Part shown: piece after piece, positions 11,102 to 18,985 of the stretch
How positions within the stretch are numbered: position 1 is the stretch's first letter
Layout of the letters: every line of letters starts with the position of its first letter
Assembly (NCBI RefSeq): GCF_014647975.1
Contig: NZ_BMQF01000015.1
Location: forward strand, 62,001 to 126,000
Reading direction: 5' to 3'
Source: Streptomyces fumigatiscleroticus
GTDB taxonomy: Bacteria > Actinomycetota > Actinomycetes > Streptomycetales > Streptomycetaceae
Length of the DNA stretch: 64,000 bases
Notes under the pieces: model-generated
Told to the model about the DNA's origin: nothing
What the model saw: only the letters and a program-made list of their open reading frames with translations
Databases searched by the model: none
Translations under genes and position numbers: made by a program

Positions 11102-11416
11102 ATGGGGATCCGCCATGTTGTGCTGTTCAAATTCAAGGACGGCGTCAGCTGGTCAGATCCCAGAGCGGCAGAAGCGGAGGCTGCAACGCGGCAGCACCCG
11201 CGGCATATTCCCGACATAGTCAACTGGCAGTGCGGACGGAACGTCGCGGAACGTTCGATCGCCCATGACTTCGCCCTGATCGGTGACTTCGCCGACCAGG
11301 ACGCCGTAGCGCGCTACTTGGTGCACCCCGACCACGTGCGGGGAGTCGAACTGTGGCGCGCCATCGCAGACTGGTCGGTCGTGGACTTCGAAGTGGACCT
11401 TGAAGCCGTCGAGTGA
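11102..11416 (+). CDS. Dabb-domain (stress-responsive alpha/beta barrel) protein
   Basis: A 104-aa single-domain protein starting IRHVVLFKFKDGVS, the hallmark of the Dabb/ferredoxin-like barrel family, and containing DFALIGDFADQDAVARYLVHPDH. Members range from stress proteins to small polyketide cyclases and monooxygenase-like enzymes, usually dimers. Here it opens a three-gene group with a DMT transporter and a DUF2000 protein. Its place in a biosynthetic cluster favours a tailoring or cyclising role, but no catalytic residue can be assigned. Confidence 0.85.
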   Translation: MGIRHVVLFKFKDGVSWSDPRAAEAEAATRQHPRHIPDIVNWQCGRNVAERSIAHDFALIGDFADQDAVARYLVHPDHVRGVELWRAIADWSVVDFEVDLEAVE

Positions 11417-11473
11417 CCGGTGTCCGTGACAGCATGGCCGGGCGTCATGTTGCGGTTGTAGGGAGCAGCCTCC

Positions 11474-12475
11474 ATGGGTGAAAACCTCACGTTATCACCG
11501 CGGTCCAGGCCGGGTCCGCCCTGGGCGGCGTTGATGGCCATTGTCGCCGCAGCGCTGATTTGGAGCACTTCCTTCGCCGTGACCAAAGTGCTCCTGAAAA
11601 ATGTGCCGCCGCTGACCATCGGTGCTATTCGATTCTCCGCCGCGGCCCTGATTCTGGCCTTGCTCGTACGACTCCAAAAAGGATGGCGGCCGGTGGCACG
11701 CCGGTCGGCGCTGGCGATGGGCGGGGCCGGACTGCTGGGAATCACCGCCTATTTCGGCCTGGAAAACGTCGGCGTGGACATGGCCACGGCCGCCGACGCG
11801 GCGGTGATCGTGGCGGCGTTCCCCGTCATCACGGTGATCCTCGAGGTCGCGTTCCACCGCGAGCGGCCCTCACCTCCTCGTCTGCTGGGCATGGCACTGG
11901 CCGTGGTCGGCGTGTGGCTGATCGTCCGGCAGAGCGCGAGCTCCGGAGGCAGTCACCGGCTGCTGGGTGACCTCATCCTGCTGGCCGCCGGTGTCGCCTG
12001 GGCCGCCTACAATGTCGTGGCCCGCCGTACCAGCCCGGGACATTCCCCCCTGACCAGCACCTACTACCAGACGGTGGCCGGTGCGCTCGGCTTCGTCCTG
12101 CTCAGCCCCCTCGAGATCGGCGAGTGGCGCACACCGACCGCCGCCGACATCGGCATGCTCGCCTTCCTGGCCGGCATGTGCTCCATCGCCGCGTTCGTCC
12201 TCTACAACTACGGCCTGCGCGACGTCACGTCGAGCACCGCCGTCAACGTGCTCAACCTCGTCCCGGTCTTCGGCCTGGTCTCCGCCGTCGCAGTCACCGG
12301 CGAGACCGTCGGAATCACCGAGGGCCTGGGCTGTCTCGTCGTCATCACCGGTGTGGTACTCGGAGCCGGGGCGCGTTCGCGTCCGGCGGAGGAACACACG
12401 CCCCGGGCAGCACAGGGCGCCGACGACGGGCGCGATCAAGTGACCGTGCAGAACCCCGAGTTGGAAAAGAAATGA
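11474..12475 (+). CDS. EamA/DMT-family transporter, with a TTA leucine codon
   Basis: A 333-aa integral membrane protein with ten predicted hydrophobic segments in two EamA repeats; the first begins ALIWSTSFAVTKVLL and the second ILLAAGVAWAAYNVV. Members export amino acids, metabolites and drugs. In a biosynthetic cluster it is a candidate exporter of the product or of a toxic precursor. GGGAG precedes the ATG at 11474. Codon 7 is TTA (11492-11494), so translation may depend on the bldA tRNA and be delayed to late growth. Its stop overlaps the next start (ATGA). Confidence 0.92.
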   Translation: MGENLTLSPRSRPGPPWAALMAIVAAALIWSTSFAVTKVLLKNVPPLTIGAIRFSAAALILALLVRLQKGWRPVARRSALAMGGAGLLGITAYFGLENVGVDMATAADAAVIVAAFPVITVILEVAFHRERPSPPRLLGMALAVVGVWLIVRQSASSGGSHRLLGDLILLAAGVAWAAYNVVARRTSPGHSPLTSTYYQTVAGALGFVLLSPLEIGEWRTPTAADIGMLAFLAGMCSIAAFVLYNYGLRDVTSSTAVNVLNLVPVFGLVSAVAVTGETVGITEGLGCLVVITGVVLGAGARSRPAEEHTPRAAQGADDGRDQVTVQNPELEKK

Positions 12476-12894
12476 GCCACGACATCAAGAACAGCAAGTG
12501 TGTGATCGTCGTCAACGGCGATCTGCCGGTCGGCCTGACGGTGAACGCGGCATCCGTGGTGTCGCTGACGCTGGGCCGCAGCGTCCCCGAGCTGATCGGC
12601 CAGGACGTGAAAGATGCCAACGGTGCCCTGCACCTCGGCATCACGCTGATCCCTGTACCCATCCTCAAAGCGCCTGCCGAGCGCATCGCGGAGATCCACC
12701 AGATGGCCGTCTCCGACCCCGAGGTGGTCGTGGTCGGCTTCAGCGACCTGGCGCAGTCCTGTCGTACCTACGAGGAATACATCGAGCGCATGGCAGGCAC
12801 GGAGTCAGCGGATCTGACGTACTCGTCGATCGGCCTCTTCGGACCGCGCAAGCAGCTCAACAAGTGGACCGGCAGCCTGGCACTCCTGCGCTGA
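12472..12894 (+). CDS. DUF2000 family protein
   Basis: A 140-aa protein starting KCVIVVNGDLPVGLTVNAA and containing GRSVPELIGQDVKDANG and HLGITLIPVPILKA, typical of DUF2000 (a small PTH2-like fold of unknown activity). Family members occur next to transporters and regulators. It is translationally coupled to the DMT transporter and followed by a strong hairpin, so it ends the operon 11102-12894. No catalytic role can be given. Confidence 0.88.
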   Translation: MSHDIKNSKCVIVVNGDLPVGLTVNAASVVSLTLGRSVPELIGQDVKDANGALHLGITLIPVPILKAPAERIAEIHQMAVSDPEVVVVGFSDLAQSCRTYEEYIERMAGTESADLTYSSIGLFGPRKQLNKWTGSLALLR

Positions 12895-12920
12895 CCACCA
12901 CCCACGCCCGCTCACAAAGC

Positions 12921-12952
12921 GGGTGCCTGCGGCTCCTACCCCGCAGGCACCC
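12921..12952 (+). terminator. Hairpin terminator after the DUF2000 gene
   Basis: A perfect 12-bp stem (GGGTGCCTGCGG with its complement) encloses an 8-nt loop, 26 bp after the stop codon. There is no U-tract, as is normal for high-GC terminators. It separates the transporter operon from the PaaK-like gene 40 bp downstream. Confidence 0.85.
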
Positions 12953-12992
12953 AAGCCCCGTAACCCACCGATGAACCGCTCAGGCTGGGACC

Positions 12993-14414
12993 ATGTTCAC
13001 TATATTCGATGACCGTCTCGACGCCTTCGCGCGTCGTACACTCAACGATCACCGCCGCTTCGACGCAGGCGAATGGCGGCAGGAGGAGCTCGAAGCACAC
13101 CAGCTGCAAGCCCTGCGGGAGACCCTCCGCTACGTCGTCAAGCGCTCACCCTTCTACGGCGAGATCCTCGGCCACCTCGACGAGTCAGCCCTGGCGGACC
13201 TCACCTTCGACACCTTCGCCCAGCTGCCCTTCACCACCAAGGACGACCTGCGCGGCCGGCTGCTGGACATGCTCTCCAAGCCGGTGCACGAGGGATGGGT
13301 CTTCTACGAGACGACCGGAACCACCGGCCGCGCGACTCCCTGCCCCCGGGACAACGTCGACTCCATCGTCAACAACACGGCGCTGTCCGTCTGTTACGAC
13401 CACGTCTTCCGGGCGCACGGGGACAACCACGTCATCGGCGTGATGGGCCCCAACGAACTGCACTCCACCGGTGACACTTTCGGCGACGTGTGCCGCAACC
13501 TCGGGCACGCTCACGCCAAGATGTGGCCGCACTCGCCGGTCGTCGGCTTCAAGCGTGCGCTGGAGGTGATCCAGGAGATCTCCATCACGGGCGTCTTCTG
13601 CACCCCCAACGTCGCCATGTCGATGGCCAAGGAAGCCGTGCGTGCCGGCCTGGAGCCGAAGGAACTCGGCATCAGGTTCTTCATGTTCACCGGCGAACTC
13701 GCCACCCCCGGCCTGCTGCGGAACATCGGCGAGGTGTGGGGGGCCACCGCCTACAACTGCCTCTACGCCTCGCAGGAGGCGTCCATCCTGGGGGCGGTGC
13801 ACGGGGACGGCAGGCTGCGCACCGTGCCGCTCAACGTCTACTACGAGCTGATCGACCCAGAGACCGGCCGTCCGGCTCCCCGACAGGACGGATACCGCCA
13901 GGGCGAACTCGTCATCACGCACCTCTACCAGGGGAGCAAGCCACTGGTCCGCTACCGCACCGGGGATCTGGTGCGTCTCCACGCCCCGGACACCGGATCG
14001 GGCGGCTACCCGTCCGAGGTGCTGCTCCCGCTCGGGCGGGTCAGGGATCTCATCGACCTCAACGGCAACAGGGTCACCGCCTACGAACTGGAGTCCCTGA
14101 TCCTGTCCCGGCTCGCCGGAGCCATGGACTACCAACTTGTCATCGACCGCGTCGAAGACACGGACACCCTCACGGTGGAGGTCGAGACCCGGGGCAACGC
14201 ACCGCTGGCGCCCCGGAATGTCGAAGACCTGGTGATCGCGGCCCGGGACGCCTGGGGCTGCCCGCTGGAGGTCACATACGGACAGCTCGGCGGGGTCACC
14301 ACCACCGGCGCGATGGTGAGCTGGAAGGCCGCCCGGGTGCACGACCGCCGACAGGCCCCGGATGCCGAGCGGCGCGCGGCTCTCGCCATGGCCGGCCAAA
14401 GGAGAGGCCAGTGA
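12993..14414 (+). CDS. PaaK-like adenylate-forming ligase
   Basis: A 473-aa member of the phenylacetate-CoA ligase branch of the ANL superfamily. Visible motifs are LPFTTKDDLR, the ATP loop YETTGTTGRATPCPRDN, NCLYASQEASILG, and YRTGDLVRL followed by DLNGNRVTAYELE. Such enzymes activate aryl or unusual carboxylic acids as adenylates for transfer to CoA, a carrier protein or an amine. It starts a new transcription unit after the hairpin at 12921 and couples by GTGA overlap to an aminotransferase. With the prephenate decarboxylase downstream, a prephenate-derived acid is a reasonable substrate guess (inference). Confidence 0.88.
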   Translation: MFTIFDDRLDAFARRTLNDHRRFDAGEWRQEELEAHQLQALRETLRYVVKRSPFYGEILGHLDESALADLTFDTFAQLPFTTKDDLRGRLLDMLSKPVHEGWVFYETTGTTGRATPCPRDNVDSIVNNTALSVCYDHVFRAHGDNHVIGVMGPNELHSTGDTFGDVCRNLGHAHAKMWPHSPVVGFKRALEVIQEISITGVFCTPNVAMSMAKEAVRAGLEPKELGIRFFMFTGELATPGLLRNIGEVWGATAYNCLYASQEASILGAVHGDGRLRTVPLNVYYELIDPETGRPAPRQDGYRQGELVITHLYQGSKPLVRYRTGDLVRLHAPDTGSGGYPSEVLLPLGRVRDLIDLNGNRVTAYELESLILSRLAGAMDYQLVIDRVEDTDTLTVEVETRGNAPLAPRNVEDLVIAARDAWGCPLEVTYGQLGGVTTTGAMVSWKAARVHDRRQAPDAERRAALAMAGQRRGQ

Positions 14415-15379
14415 GTCCCGCTCCCGCACCGCACGACCGGTGGGTCTTCCACCAGGGAGAGTTCGTCCGGGCCAAGGACGTGGGGCTCGGACCCGGCACG
14501 CAGGGACTCCACTACGGCACGGGTGTCTTCGAGGGAATCCGCTCCTACACCGCCGCGGAGGGCGGCGAGTCGCTCGTCTTCAAGGCGAGGGAGCACTACG
14601 AACGACTGCACGCGTCGTGCCGTCTGCTCCGCCTCGACCTGCCGTACAGCACCGGCGAACTGGTCGACGTGACCCGCGAGTTGATCGTCCGCAACCAGCT
14701 GGACCGTGATGCCTACATCAGGCCCGTCGTGTACAAACTCGCGCTGGAGCCCGGTACCCCCTTCGGGGTCAGGCTCAGCGGAGTGTCGACCGCGGTGACG
14801 ATCCTCGCCCTTCCGATGGGGGACTACAGCAAGCCCGAGGGCATCCGTTGCGGCGTCAGCTCCTGGCGTCGCGTTCCGGACGCCTCCCTGCCGGCGCGAG
14901 CGAAGATCACCGGAGCGTACGCCAACAACGCCCTGGCCGTGGACGAGGCGACGGCTGCCGGCTACGACGACGCCATCATGCTCAACCAGCGGGGAGCGGT
15001 CGCGGAGGCGAGCACCGCGAACGTGTTCGTCGTCCGCTCGGGACACGTCGCCACACCCGGACCCGACTCGGACATCCTGCTCGGGCTCACTCGTGCAGCC
15101 GTCATGCGGATCCTTGCTGACGAGGCAGACATCACTGTCGGCGAACGCACGATCCCGCGATCCGAACTCTACACAGCGGACGAAGTGTTCCTGACCGGTA
15201 CCGGCTGTCAGATCGTTCCCGTGGTGGAGATCGACGGCCGCCGGATCGGCGACGGAACACCGGGGCCGATCACCACCCGTGTGCGCGAGGTGTACCGGCA
15301 GGCGGTGCGCGGAGCCGATCCGCGGTACCGGCACTGGAATACGCCCGTGGGCCTCAAGTCCCAGGTCACCGCAGCCTAG
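14411..15379 (+). CDS. Class IV aminotransferase (IlvE-like)
   Basis: A 322-aa fold-type IV PLP enzyme. The start region has GTQGLHYGTGVFEGIR, the Schiff-base lysine sits in ARAKITGAYANNALA, the PLP-phosphate region is EASTANVFVV and the C-terminal part has DEVFLTGTGCQIVPV. Branched-chain type enzymes of this class transaminate 2-oxo acids with glutamate. The GTG at 14411 overlaps the previous stop. In the context of a BacA-like decarboxylase it could aminate a dihydro-hydroxyphenylpyruvate-type oxo acid or its reduced form. Two hairpins follow the gene. Confidence 0.92.
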   Translation: MSPAPAPHDRWVFHQGEFVRAKDVGLGPGTQGLHYGTGVFEGIRSYTAAEGGESLVFKAREHYERLHASCRLLRLDLPYSTGELVDVTRELIVRNQLDRDAYIRPVVYKLALEPGTPFGVRLSGVSTAVTILALPMGDYSKPEGIRCGVSSWRRVPDASLPARAKITGAYANNALAVDEATAAGYDDAIMLNQRGAVAEASTANVFVVRSGHVATPGPDSDILLGLTRAAVMRILADEADITVGERTIPRSELYTADEVFLTGTGCQIVPVVEIDGRRIGDGTPGPITTRVREVYRQAVRGADPRYRHWNTPVGLKSQVTAA

Positions 15380-15387
15380 CCCGGCCT

Positions 15388-15458
15388 CCACCCGGCCCGG
15401 AGCGACCGGGTGGGAACCGGTGTTCTCTGCCGACTTCCTGCGCCCGTGGCGGGCGCAG
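15388..15458 (+). terminator. Two successive hairpins after the aminotransferase gene
   Basis: The first has a perfect 8-bp stem (CCACCCGG at 15388-15395 with 15406-15413). The second has a perfect 9-bp stem (CTGCGCCCG at 15438-15446 with 15450-15458) and a 3-nt loop, followed by a pyrimidine-rich run. They sit 44 bp before the next GTG start, so they may terminate or partially attenuate transcription into the prephenate decarboxylase gene. Confidence 0.7.
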
Positions 15459-15501
15459 TCACGTGTCTTCTGTATCCTCTCATGTCTCCTCTGGGGGAAT
15501 T

Positions 15502-16185
15502 GTGATCACCCGGTACCGTCCTGACGTGCCCGACGGTCAGGAGATGACCGACGTCGCCCTCTTCCAACTCCCTGTGACAGGGCTGCTCAGAATCTCCTCT
15601 CTGGGCCCTGCCGGGACCAGCAGCGAGCAGGCCTGCCGTGCCCTGCAGGGTCACCTCCTGCGGCGCGGCCACGAAAGTGTCCAGATCGACTTGTGCGACC
15701 AGTACGAGGAAGCCGGCGACAGGCTTCTTGCCGGCGACTGCGAACTGGTGGTGGTCGCGAACGCCTATTCCGGCGTGGAACGCTTCTATATGGACCCGGG
15801 ACTCCGACTGGCGGCGGTGTTCGTGAAGGACACCCCCCACTACGGCATCGCCGCGGTTCCGGGCGCCGGGATCGGCGAGAAGGCAGCGGTGGTCACCCAC
15901 CCCGCCCCTCGTGCCCTCATCAATGAACTGCTGCCCGAGCGGTTCGACCTCACGGAAGTGGTGTTCGCTTCATCGACGAGCGCGGCAGCCGAGGCGGTGG
16001 CCAAGGGTGAGGTTCCGCTGGCTCTCACCACCGCGCTGGCCGCGCGCCTGCACGGGCTGGAGTTCCTCTCCCGGACGCGTCCCATCCGCATGGTGTGGTC
16101 GGTGTTCACCCGAGCGGAACTGCTCGACGAGGACCGTCCCGCGTCGGCCCGACGCAGCGAGACCGGCCGGAGCCTGGTGTGGTGA
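15502..16185 (+). CDS. BacA-like non-aromatising prephenate decarboxylase
   Basis: A 227-aa protein of the prephenate dehydratase fold that resembles BacA of bacilysin biosynthesis along its length: SLGPAGTSSEQA, VVVANAYSGVERFYMDPGL, DTPHYGIAAVP, VVTHPAPRALI, STSAAAEAVAKGE and IRMVWSVFTRAEL. BacA-type enzymes (BacA, SalX, AerD) decarboxylate prephenate without aromatisation to give dihydro-4-hydroxyphenylpyruvate, the root of anticapsin, cyclohexenyl- and dihydro-phenylalanine units. The GTG at 15502 is preferred because GGGGGAA lies just upstream; in-frame GTG 15463 and ATG 15544 are alternatives. There is no ACT domain, as expected for this group. It is coupled to the next gene by GTGA overlap. 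Confidence 0.87.
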   Translation: MITRYRPDVPDGQEMTDVALFQLPVTGLLRISSLGPAGTSSEQACRALQGHLLRRGHESVQIDLCDQYEEAGDRLLAGDCELVVVANAYSGVERFYMDPGLRLAAVFVKDTPHYGIAAVPGAGIGEKAAVVTHPAPRALINELLPERFDLTEVVFASSTSAAAEAVAKGEVPLALTTALAARLHGLEFLSRTRPIRMVWSVFTRAELLDEDRPASARRSETGRSLVW

Positions 16186-17201
16186 GTCCAGGCCCTGTCT
16201 TCATCGACAGCACCGAGGTCCGGGAACTGTTCCCTCCATCGACGGCCGTCGCCGCGATGCGGGAGGTGATGCGGGCCTTCTCCGCGGGGGAGGTGACACA
16301 GCCCGTGCGTACCGTCCTGCGCCCGCCCGCACGTGACGGCGTGGAACCCGGCCTGTTCGGGTCGATGCCCGCGCACGTGCTCTTCGAGGGACAGCGCTGG
16401 TTCGGCATCAAGTCCGTCGTGGTGCGTGAGGACAACCCGCTCCGGGGCCTGCCCACCCACGTCGGCACGGTGACCGTCTTCGCGCCGGACACGGGGCTGC
16501 CCGTGGCGGTACTCCCGGCCGATACCGTCACCGAGCTGCGCACCGCCGCCGTGTCCGCGGTCGCCGCCGATGCGCTCGCGCTGCCGGGCCCCACCACGCT
16601 GGCGATCGCCGGAGCGGGCGCCCAGGCGCGGGCGCATGTGACGGCCATGGCGGCAGTCCGGCCGATCCGGCGCGTCCACATCTGGAGCCGACGCCCCGAC
16701 AGCGCTGAAAAACTGGCCGAGCGGGTCAGGGCTGAGCAGGGGCTCGACGTCGAGGTGTACGGCATGCTCGCCGAAGCCACCCGCGAGGCCGGGCTGGTCT
16801 GTACGACCACCGCCGCCAAGGAGCCCGTACTCGACGACGCCGACGTGGCCCCGGGGACCGTGGTCTGCGCCGTGGGAGCCTGCCAGCCTGGTGCCCGGGA
16901 GCTGTCGTCCCGCCTGGTGGCCCGGTCCACCGTGGTCCTGGACAGCGCCGAAGCGGCGGCGCAGGAGGCGTCCGAGCTGTTGGTTCCCTTGCAGGAAGGG
17001 CTCATCGGGCCCGACCATGCCCGAGGAGAACTCGGGGCCGTCCTGGACGGCCGGGTTCCCGGACGGCAGAACGAACGGGAGCGCATGGTCTATCTGTCAC
17101 TGGGCCTCGCCGCCCAAGACGTCGCGGCAGCCGTCCTCATCGCGAAGCTCCGGGCCGTGCGGGCCGGAGCGGACCCCGGTGCCGAGTGGTGGGCACCGTG
17201 A
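16182..17201 (+). CDS. Ornithine cyclodeaminase/mu-crystallin family protein
   Basis: A 339-aa NAD(P)-binding protein. The substrate half carries WFGIKSVVV, GLPTHVGTV and TVTELRTAAVSAVAA; the Rossmann half has LAIAGAGAQARAHV; and CTTTAAKEPVL follows. Family members include ornithine cyclodeaminase, ketimine reductases and SbnB-type opine-forming dehydrogenases. With an aminotransferase and a prephenate decarboxylase in the same operon, imine reduction or opine-type chemistry on a cyclohexenyl amino acid is possible but unproven. It is the last + strand gene of the cluster and converges with the flavin oxidase. Confidence 0.9.
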   Translation: MSPGPVFIDSTEVRELFPPSTAVAAMREVMRAFSAGEVTQPVRTVLRPPARDGVEPGLFGSMPAHVLFEGQRWFGIKSVVVREDNPLRGLPTHVGTVTVFAPDTGLPVAVLPADTVTELRTAAVSAVAADALALPGPTTLAIAGAGAQARAHVTAMAAVRPIRRVHIWSRRPDSAEKLAERVRAEQGLDVEVYGMLAEATREAGLVCTTTAAKEPVLDDADVAPGTVVCAVGACQPGARELSSRLVARSTVVLDSAEAAAQEASELLVPLQEGLIGPDHARGELGAVLDGRVPGRQNERERMVYLSLGLAAQDVAAAVLIAKLRAVRAGADPGAEWWAP

Positions 17202-17309
17202 CGCGTCGGCACGGTGCATGATGCCTGCCGCACGAGCCGCGGTTCGCTCCGGACGGCTGGAGCGTGGCGCGGTCGACGCGGGAACGCCAGGACGTCGATG
17301 GGGACGAGT

Positions 17310-18539
17310 TCAGTGTGCTTCGTAGATGCCCTGGTAGTGGGCGAGCGCCGTCTCGTGGATCCGCCGGTCGCTCCACGACGCGAAGCGGCCGGGCGCCAGC
17401 CTCGCAGGATCCACGAGGAGCTCGCCGGTTTCCAGCAGCATGTTCGCGAGCTGACGGCCGACACCGCCGGCATGGGTGACCCAGGAGGCCTCCGCGAACC
17501 ACAGGCCTGCTACGCCGGAGGCGGGACCGACGAGCGGAAGCTCATCCGGGGTCATGGCGAACACTCCGTTGAGCCGACGTCCTTGGGACGTCGTCCGGAA
17601 GACCGGCACCAAGGAGGTGGCCTCGGCCAGGGCGGTGCCGAAGACCGCGTCGGGGAAAGGGAGCTCTGCCGAGACGAGGTCGGGGGAGGGTGCCAGGGGC
17701 AGAGGTGTGTGGGCATAACTTCCCAGCCCGTAGCGGCGACCGTGGCGGCGGGTGTAGACGGCGTGGTCGGGATAACGGACGATCGGCGCGTCGATGAACG
17801 TGTCGTCGAGCCCAGGCAGTTCACAGGTGTACAGATAGGGGTGCTGCACCGCCACCATGGGCAGCCGGACGCCGGCCTGCGCCGCGAGAACAGGGCCCCA
17901 GATGCCCGTGGCCAGTACGACCCGGGCGGCCCTCAACAGCTCGGGCTCCCCTCCGGCGCGCACGCCCGTCACCCGGCCGCTCTCCGTCTCCAGTGCTCGG
18001 ACGGGGGTGTCGAAACGGAAGCGGGCTCCGGCCCGCTCGGCGGCGGCCACCAGCAGATGGGTGAGCAGGACAGGGTCGGCGGCACCGTCGGAGGGGATGT
18101 GCAGAGCACCCTGTACCCGTTCCGCGTCGACCAGGGCGGGGGCCAGCGCGATGGCCTCGTCCGGGCCGAGTACCCGCGCCTCGACTCCGAGGTGCCTGCC
18201 GTGCTCGACGTCGTGGTGAGCCTGCTCCAGCCGGGCCGGGGTGGTTGCGATTTCCAGACAGCCGACCTGCCAGAAGACCTTGTCGGTTCCGCTTCGGGAG
18301 AGGGTGCGGTACGCGGCGACACTGTCCCGGGCCAGCGCAGTGAGTTCCGGGGTGGCGCTGAGTTGGCCGATGAATCCCGGAGCCAGACCTGTCGATCCGG
18401 GGAGCTCGGTACGGGACCGGGCATCGAGCACCACGACACTGTCGTGCCCCAGCCGAGTGAGGTGGTAGGCGACCGAAGCTCCCACCACGCCGGCACCGAC
18501 GATCAGAGTCCGGCCGTGCAACCGTCGCTCACTGTTCAT
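17310..18539 (-). CDS. FAD-dependent amino acid/sarcosine oxidase-like protein (DAO family)
   Basis: A 409-aa flavoprotein. The N-terminal dinucleotide fold reads TLIVGAGVVGASVAYHL, with acidic end VVVLDAR. The DAO domain follows, with LATGIWGP in the middle and MTPDELPLVGP near the C-terminus. It oxidises C-N bonds of amino acids or N-methyl glycines to imines with release of H2O2; covalent flavin attachment cannot be judged. The ATG at 18539 removes 95 in-frame upstream codons that lack family similarity. It converges with the OCD-like gene, so it may be the right border of the cluster. Confidence 0.88.
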   Translation of the reverse strand: MNSERRLHGRTLIVGAGVVGASVAYHLTRLGHDSVVVLDARSRTELPGSTGLAPGFIGQLSATPELTALARDSVAAYRTLSRSGTDKVFWQVGCLEIATTPARLEQAHHDVEHGRHLGVEARVLGPDEAIALAPALVDAERVQGALHIPSDGAADPVLLTHLLVAAAERAGARFRFDTPVRALETESGRVTGVRAGGEPELLRAARVVLATGIWGPVLAAQAGVRLPMVAVQHPYLYTCELPGLDDTFIDAPIVRYPDHAVYTRRHGRRYGLGSYAHTPLPLAPSPDLVSAELPFPDAVFGTALAEATSLVPVFRTTSQGRRLNGVFAMTPDELPLVGPASGVAGLWFAEASWVTHAGGVGRQLANMLLETGELLVDPARLAPGRFASWSDRRIHETALAHYQGIYEAH

Positions 18540-18985
18540 CGCCACGCCTTCCCTGCCCAAGCACTCCCGACAGCGGAACTCCGCCCGTGCCCGACCCGGC
18601 CTTTGAGCCGTGCCGCCGCACTCTGACAACCGCGGCGACATGGCCCGGGTCACTGTCACTCCCGGGGCGTCAGGCGGCGCATGCTGCTCTTGGGTCGCGT
18701 GCCGCAGCGGCGCCGACCCACGGCTGCCCCCAGGGCCCGTCTCTTTCGTACAGCGTTGTCGGCGACGGCGTAACCGGCTCAGGCCGCGATTCCGTGAATC
18801 CCCAGGTCGAACGCGCGAGAACACGCGAGTACGACGTCACCACCGGCTACGGGCCGGCCCCGTTCACCGGGCGGACTTTCCCGGCCGCCGATGCCGGTGT
18901 GGGGCCGCGGTCCCGCGTGGTCGTCGGGGCCACAGGTGCCGGGGCGGTGCGGGCGGTATTGGGGGCCGGCCGTTAGCCTGTCGAT
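18540..18985. other. 446-bp divergent promoter region
   Basis: This lies between the flavin oxidase (-) and the endonuclease VII-domain gene (+) and should hold both promoters. No coding similarity in any frame, and no clear operator. It is a likely border between the biosynthetic cluster and accessory DNA. Confidence 0.5.

Noticed and set aside
11102-11416. Type II PKS cyclase assignment for the Dabb protein
   Set aside because: The fold is shared but no type II PKS genes exist here and no cyclase residues are identifiable.
15463-16185. Ordinary prephenate dehydratase (PheA) or its longer GTG start at 15463
   Set aside because: No ACT domain and the whole protein follows BacA motifs; the GTG at 15502 has a better ribosome site. 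The longer start remains possible but is not preferred.
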